The notes beneath the pieces are model-generated. The model did no database searches, was not told where the DNA came from, and was given only the letters and a program-made list of their open reading frames with translations. A stretch of DNA of 64,000 bases, taken from Colias croceus (lineage: Eukaryota > Arthropoda > Insecta > Lepidoptera > Pieridae). The translations under genes were made by a program, and so were the position numbers. Of the stretch, positions 58,292 to 64,000 are shown in pieces. Location of the stretch: positions 7,075,622 through 7,139,621 of the forward strand of contig NC_059537.1 of assembly GCF_905220415.1 (NCBI RefSeq). Direction: 5' to 3'. Every line of letters begins with the position of its first letter. The stretch's first letter is position 1.

Positions 58292-60868
58292 GAGCGTTTT
58301 CACATTATCCGATCCGATATCGGATATCGGAACCCGATAGCCGATATCCGATATCGGACACAATTTGCCCTTTCACATTATCCGATAATATCGTCCCGAT
58401 ATCATGAGTGTTGCCAGAAACTGGAAAAATAGATATATGGGGAATTAAAAAAAACAGTGGATGTATTTGTGTTACAAAAAATAAACTTTATTTTAAATGA
58501 AATAAATAGTAATTAATAAACTGATGTTTTTCAAACCGGTTTAATCTGCTGACTGCGGAGTATGGATTTGTACCCTCTGCAGAGTCAGAATCTAGTTTCA
58601 ATGTGCAATTCCATTGTGAGGCTTGTTTTTTTTTATATGCTGTTTTTCTTTTTTTAATCATAGAACATGTTGTGTGGTCGTAGTGAATTTTAGAACTTTT
58701 TTATATTAAATCAGGTATGACTGTTATGTTCTTATACAAATAAAATAAAATAAAATTCAACTCAGTATTAAAGCGACGAAACTGTCAAATGAGTCGATAC
58801 ATATCAAACTCCGGTAAGTCCATTCTAACAGAAATGTGGGAATTGAGGTATTTTTAATAACTTAAAAAAACAATATGTTTGGACCTTTATAATTTATGAC
58901 GGATATAATATAATACATTAGAATTATTTTTACGAAGAAAATGAAATGTATTACTTGATGATTATGCCACAAAATTAGATTTAAATCTGGACATACAGGC
59001 GTTTGATATGTACCAGCAAAACTTAGCGGGTTTTGAAAAACATCGTCTTGGACTTACAGGAATTTGAAAAATCTCTAATGGACTTACAGGGCTTTGATAG
59101 AACTTAGTTTTGGGACGTACTGAGGTGGTGGAAATGGGTAGATAGTTAGTCGCGTTGTAAGTATTGGACATTAAAATAAAATATGTAAATTAAAAGATAC
59201 AAATTATTATTATTATTAACCTTTATCATCCCACTGCTGGGCAAAGAGAGGGGTCAAAAAATCAAAACAGTTGAAAAAATCTCAGTACGGCCCTGGGCTT
59301 CATGGCTGGGAATAACTACTGTGCGTGTGCTGTGCGTCTAGTTTCATTTATCTTTTAGCTGTTTTCTGAGCCTTGTCTGTTTTAGCTTTTGGTATTGTTT
59401 TTTTCCTTGCTTTGTCTAGAACCACCACCGCTATAGTAAAACTGTTTTCTTCCATCATTTATCAATTAAAACGATTTATAAGCATTGGTCACACGTGTTA
59501 GCTTCAACAAAATTGAGAGAAATGGCAGCCATTTTAGTGCCATACTGAGCTGTGATTGGTCGAAATGGACTTACCTGATTTTGATAAACTACTGTCGACG
59601 GACATACCGGAGTTTGAAAAAAAACATTTACTTTAAACCTTATTTTAATAAAGATACGATTGACTTACCTAACTTTGAAAAGTACAGACTGGTTTAGTTT
59701 TACAATTCAAAATTGGCGCCATTGTTATCTCAATTTTGGCGGGGAGTGGACTTACAGGAGTTTGATATGTATCGACTCAAATACAAATTCAAATTACATT
59801 TACAAATGTAGGTGCTGTTATTACAATTTTATAGTGCTAATATGTACATTCTACCTTATAGCTGGGGGTGCCAATATTTAAACAGAAATAAATTAAACTA
59901 AACTAATTCACAGTCACAGATTCCGCAATGTAGGTACGTAGTACCACAGACTAATAATAATATAGCCATGACAACCAAAATAGTAAACAAGCTCAAAAGT
60001 CGCCGCGCGTTCTTGACAAAATTTAGGGTCGCCGCATTCTAATTCTGGAATTTTAGAGAAAACTAAACAAAATTGCCGTATTGTAAATTTTCTTTTCAAT
60101 AAAAAGGGTTTGATTTAAAAAAAATTCAACTGATAGATCGTAGTTGTACATACAGTAAAAATAACTACAATAAAGAAACCGACTTCAAAAACAGCTGGAA
60201 AAGTAAAATATAAAAAAGATTTGATATTATTAATTACTTAATATTATTTAGATGTGCTATTTATTATACAGGTTTGATATCGGCGCTAAAACAAAGCACT
60301 AAATCTGTGACTCAATGACAACAATACAATAAACAGCTTACAGCACAAGAGTAGTCCGAGTAGGAGGAGGAGCGAGGCAGAATGAGTAAATAAAGATAAA
60401 AGACACTAATATTTCGAAGATACGGTTGAATTTAAGAACACAATATATTTTTGTTTACTTCAGTTCATCCAATTGCCGTATATTATAGAACGGTTTTAAA
60501 ATAGCTCCCGTATAAATCGTATTTTTAATGCCTTTAAATACTTAAATGAATGTTTTCTTAATAAAAAGGTTTAAAGTAAATGAAAGGATTTTTTTTTTTA
60601 CATTTAGCGCCTAGAAATGACTGAAAATACACAAACTAGTGCTTTTTTTGCTGTTGGCATACTACCTTTTCGAAAATTGAGTTGGTAACACTGAACATTA
60701 TCGTCCGATAGTTCACCGGAATATCGTTGTTGGCTCCGATATCCGATATCGGACCGGACAATGTGAAAGACAGGTACCTAAATCATACATTTTACTTAGC
60801 CTCCGATATCGGATATCGGCTATCGGCGTCCGATATCCGATATCGGACCGGACAATGTGAAAACGCTC
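58292..60868. mobile_element. Element with compound gatatcgg-rich TIRs
   Basis: The ends match as gagcgttttcacatt(a/g)tccg, followed by repeated gatatcggatatcgg palindromes over about 100 bp, and each end repeats tttcacatt(a/g)tccg a second time inside. The interior has no transposase and holds a second transposon (58791-59778). No target-site duplication could be fixed. It begins only about 115 bp upstream of the Patj start codon, so it forms the Patj promoter flank. Confidence 0.7.
58791..59778. mobile_element. Nested TIR element with repeated ggacttacagg motif
   Basis: The left end gagtcgatacatatcaaact and its complement match for 31 bp (one difference), flanked by AAAT on both sides (58787-58790 and 59779-59782). 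Inside, variants of ggacttacaggagtttga recur at about 58989, 59052, 59080, 59567, 59599, 59662 and 59748, and inverted at 58803. Such repeats look like multiple transposase-binding sites. Non-coding; superfamily unknown. Confidence 0.7.
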
Positions 60869-60883
60869 TAAAGTGTCACATAC

Positions 60884-61080
60884 CAGTGTGCCTAGTGCGA
60901 GTTTTCATCGAGTACGAAACGTTACTATCGCGTCTGCGTCACAGCGAAATTTGTATGGGGAATCAAAGCTTCCCCATACGTCCGCTAGGGGCGCTGTTCG
61001 ATTCCCCATACAAATTTCGCTGTGACGCAGACGCGATAGTAACGTTTCGTACTCGATGAAAACTCGCACTAGGCACACTG
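60884..61080. mobile_element. Foldback MITE, 81-bp arms
   Basis: The left arm from cagtgtgcctagtgcgag to tttgtatggggaatc and its exact complement at the right are separated by about 35 bp. The arms appear perfect. The ends start CAGTG, common in hAT elements, but an 8-bp duplication was not found. Open frames across the arms mirror each other and are not genes. Confidence 0.85.
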
Positions 61081-63901
61081 ACACCACAGAGCGAGTAATT
61101 TCCATATTGTTTCCATTTCCATATATAATAAGGTACTCTGTGGCAAGCTGTGGTGGCAAGTATTTATTATAAAATTTGATGTCCATGTGTGTCCACCTTA
61201 TAGACCAATAATTTTTGAAATAAAAAAAATAGTAGTAGGATGAAACCCATTAGAAAAGGAGGGGAATGTGATAAAAATTAAAGGAAAAATAAATTACAGA
61301 CAATCCGAGTTCGGGAAGTGGGAGCTTTGCCTAAAAAATGGTTTCTCTTGATTTCCGACAAAACTACAAAACCTATGGAAAAAAGTTCAATGGCATAGTT
61401 GTAGGTAATAAAAAGTTCTACAACTTTTGTATTCACAATTTTTTCACATAACCTCAAAATTTAGGTGAAAAATTCAAAAAACCAAGTTTTTGGAGATGTG
61501 GAGTGGAGATGGTGCAAAGTCAAGCAAAATGGTCACCCTAACTGCCATTTCTGGCCCGTATAAATTTAAGTCTAAGATTCGGGATTAGAAAATTATAGTT
61601 ACCCTCATCTGTTATTTAGATGAAACATTTTTTTCTATGCTGATTTCAATATCATAAACTTATAAAAACAACCTCTACCATCATAAGCCTGCTGTATAAT
61701 ATTTAATCAATAGTAATTATAATTAATTAACTAGTAATTAATTTTTAATTTTTACTTTCTCATGTTAGTTACATGTAAGTCCCCCTTAATCGGCCATTAC
61801 TTCAAACAAGTTTATTTTAATACATCAGTACGGGGTTATATCGAGATTAAACAGTAAAATATTGGGTAGCTTAAAGGTTTTTTTGGCGGTGGGATATTAT
61901 TTCCCTATATCCATGAACATACATGAGGGAAATAATCTCCTACTTTTGCCGCTTTTGCCCGTGCCTTTACTCGTCGATTTTAACACAGGGACAAAAAAAT
62001 AAAAATGCATCATTAAATTTATTATTTATTGAATATGTATGAATTTTGACGTGACAACGTCTTATAAATTGGTTTGCCGGGTGACACTTCAAGAAACTGC
62101 GTTACGCTCCGCTCACGTTATGCGCTCACAATGAGAGCGAGTGAGAGGCACGCGTCCCTTCCACTCGGGCATGGTTAGCCCGCCTAAGAGCGAGAGAGAC
62201 AGACATAAAAAGTCGTTGTCACGTAAAACTTTCGCCCGTATACCGACTTTACAGGCAACCAATTTTTTTTCTTACAAAAATAGAACGTGGCCGCCCTTTG
62301 TGCAAATTATGCATTTTGCATACCTACTATTATTTCTTATATTTTGTACATTAAAGAATTATAAATAAATACATAATATTTTACTTTTTTACGAATGGGT
62401 CTTTTTTAAATTACTTTTTACTTTTTTTTACTTTTTATACCTACTTGGTATGCTAACGGGATAAAGGGAAATATATTCTCATTTGAAGATTTCATGCACG
62501 GCTACAGGGTATTAATTTCCCACCATTTTTTAAATTAGAAAAAATAACCCAAAGTAACAGCTTTCGTACGTTATTTTGTTTATATTTGATAAATAACACG
62601 TTCTTCTTTACGAATTAAAAACAATTGCATATTTACAGGAATTTTTCTGGCCGTAGATCCAAAAACTATCTTGAATTTCGGGAAAAAATGGTCGTTTTAT
62701 TAGTGAACTTTTTACTTCGATTGTCTACTGACAATGAAAGTTGACGTTTAGAAATAAGTGTTGCTAGAAAAAAATTAAAAGAACTATCTATCTTAAGGTG
62801 CGTTCCTTAAATTTTACCGTATCTTTAAAAATACAAAAAATAATAATTAATTTGTGAGCAATGCCGAGGTGGGAAAATAATAGCCCCATGGCTTATTAAG
62901 GGTTAAAACCGTCAATATTTTATATTACATAATTTATATATACATCACTTGTACCTTAACATGTAAGGGAAATAAGCTACATTTATCTACCCTTAGTACT
63001 GTATCTACCTTGGTAACTGCAGCCAGGTGAGGAAAGGTAGATAATAGATATAGCAATCATAGAGATTGGTGCCTACAGTGAGGTAAGCGCTTGTCACGAT
63101 ACCAAAATTACCACTATTACTTGTATACGAAGTATATTATTATTAGTCTGTGCTATTACACACAAATTACTTTTTAGCCCCAAAAGAATAATCTAGCTCT
63201 AGGGTAATTTCATAAGGCTCAACTTTATTCAAAATGGGGCCGAGTTTGTAATATTTTCCTATTTTATCATACTAAAAGAGGGTTTTTTTAGGCACTGAGC
63301 GTTCTAATTGGCTAATGAAGTTTAGTCAAATAATCAAAATGCTAGGATTCGGAGTAATTATATTGCAAAAGTGTAATTGAACCGAAACAAATATCACTTA
63401 TAAGCGTTTTGGCGATACTTTCGACAAAATTATTTGTGATTACACTATTTCAATAATTTTTTGCCTTTTCTAGCCCTTTTCAGGGTGCCGACATGCCCTT
63501 TTTAGAATTCACAAAATCAGGTGGCAACTGGCAAGTGGCAATAGGCAATTGGCAACACTTGCGAGAACTGAAAATTGAAATTTGAAATAGGTAGGTAGGT
63601 ACCTTCGAATTTTGATTCTTGACTAACTTGACTTCACTTGTTCGAAAAATTCAGTTGAAATACCTACGACAAGTCTTCTAAATTATATACCTACTCGTCA
63701 TATAAAAAAAATAATTGATATTGGCAGCAGAAGAAACAATCAAGTGACACTACATTTGTTTGACAAAACAAGCTGTGAAAACCACAGAGCAAGTAATATG
63801 TGAAAACGAGGACAAAACATTAATCTCCATTCTCAATTATTCCGTTAATGCGCGATACATTTTTATTCAAATTACTGTAACGTTATAGAAAGAAACTAAA
63901 C
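61081..63901. other. Intergenic DNA upstream of the last gene
   Basis: Mostly AT-rich, no complete gene. It includes a diverged copy (about 62049-62268) of the foldback repeat seen at 39382, and a ggcaa-rich tract at 63510-63560. The promoter of the gene starting at 63902 should lie near its right end. Confidence 0.4.
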
Positions 63902-64000
63902 ATGTCAGACCCATCTGATAACATTATTGACCTCACATCGCCTGCTCCATTTGGCTTGGTTAAGCATTGTAATTTCTCTGATGATGTTATTGAAATAGAT
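63902..64000 (+). CDS. Start of a gene with two SIM-like motifs, cut by window
   Basis: ATG at 63902 in a reasonable context (aaacATGtc) opens a 33-codon frame that reaches the window edge without a stop. It starts MSDPSDNIIDLTSPAPF and continues to FSDDVIEID. IIDLT and VIEID, each beside acidic or serine residues, look like SUMO-interaction motifs. Proteins with tandem N-terminal SIMs include SUMO-targeted RING ligases (RNF4, fly Degringolade), but no RING is visible here and other SUMO-binding proteins fit as well. No splice site is seen before the edge. Confidence 0.55.
   Translation, partial: MSDPSDNIIDLTSPAPFGLVKHCNFSDDVIEID

Noticed and set aside
60727..61186. Pair of near-identical frames on opposite strands
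   Set aside because: Produced by the perfect arms of the foldback MITE.
62141..62368. 75-codon frame near 62.2 kb
   Set aside because: Lies within a diverged foldback repeat also seen at 39382; no domain or conserved pattern.

Overview
The window is nuclear DNA of an insect, most likely a butterfly or moth. It is AT-rich, its genes are split by GT-AG introns, and it is full of short interspersed repeats of the type common in Lepidoptera (heads rich in 'cccgcggcttcgcccgc', tails ending 'taatattagtatggat'). No species call is possible from sequence alone. Exon coordinates were worked out by hand from splice sites, reading-frame continuity and remembered family sequence; no alignment was run.

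Three complete protein genes are supported. GOLPH3, a Golgi PtdIns4P effector, lies on the minus strand at 1434-5732 in 5 exons (285 aa). A bubblegum-type very-long-chain acyl-CoA synthetase lies on the plus strand at 17943-36171 in 14 exons (667 aa). Patj, a Crumbs-complex scaffold with one L27 and four PDZ domains, lies on the minus strand at 37165-58177 in 17 exons (about 810 aa). The synthetase and Patj converge, with 993 bp between stop codons. A fourth gene starts at 63902 and runs off the right edge; its first 33 codons hold two SUMO-interaction-like motifs. These genes do not form a functional cluster; they are ordinary neighbours with different cell roles.

The rest is introns and mobile DNA. 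Patj intron 7 holds a 3.9-kb PIF/Harbinger-type transposon with two apparently intact, spliced, convergent genes: a DDE transposase and a zinc-finger/Myb-SANT-like protein. Elements whose ends and target-site duplications can be read include a P- or hAT-like element (13016-14525, GGTATAAA), two hAT-like elements (32346-33243 and 49323-49784), a TTA-flanked long-TIR element enclosing a TTAA-flanked one (9241-10787 / 9620-10610), a TAA-flanked element (48211-49223), and a miniature LTR element with identical 169-bp LTRs (55134-55797). The synthetase introns also hold a 1.9-kb minisatellite and inverted pairs of short elements.

The most unusual feature is in Patj. The 3' end of the exon encoding the first half of PDZ3, with its splice donor and 32 bp of intron, is tandemly repeated 16 times as a 114-bp (38-codon) unit that has no stop codon in the PDZ frame. 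Any copy's donor would keep the frame, so the locus could vary protein length by whole half-PDZ units. Two decayed copies of the PDZ2 exon lie nearby in the same gene.
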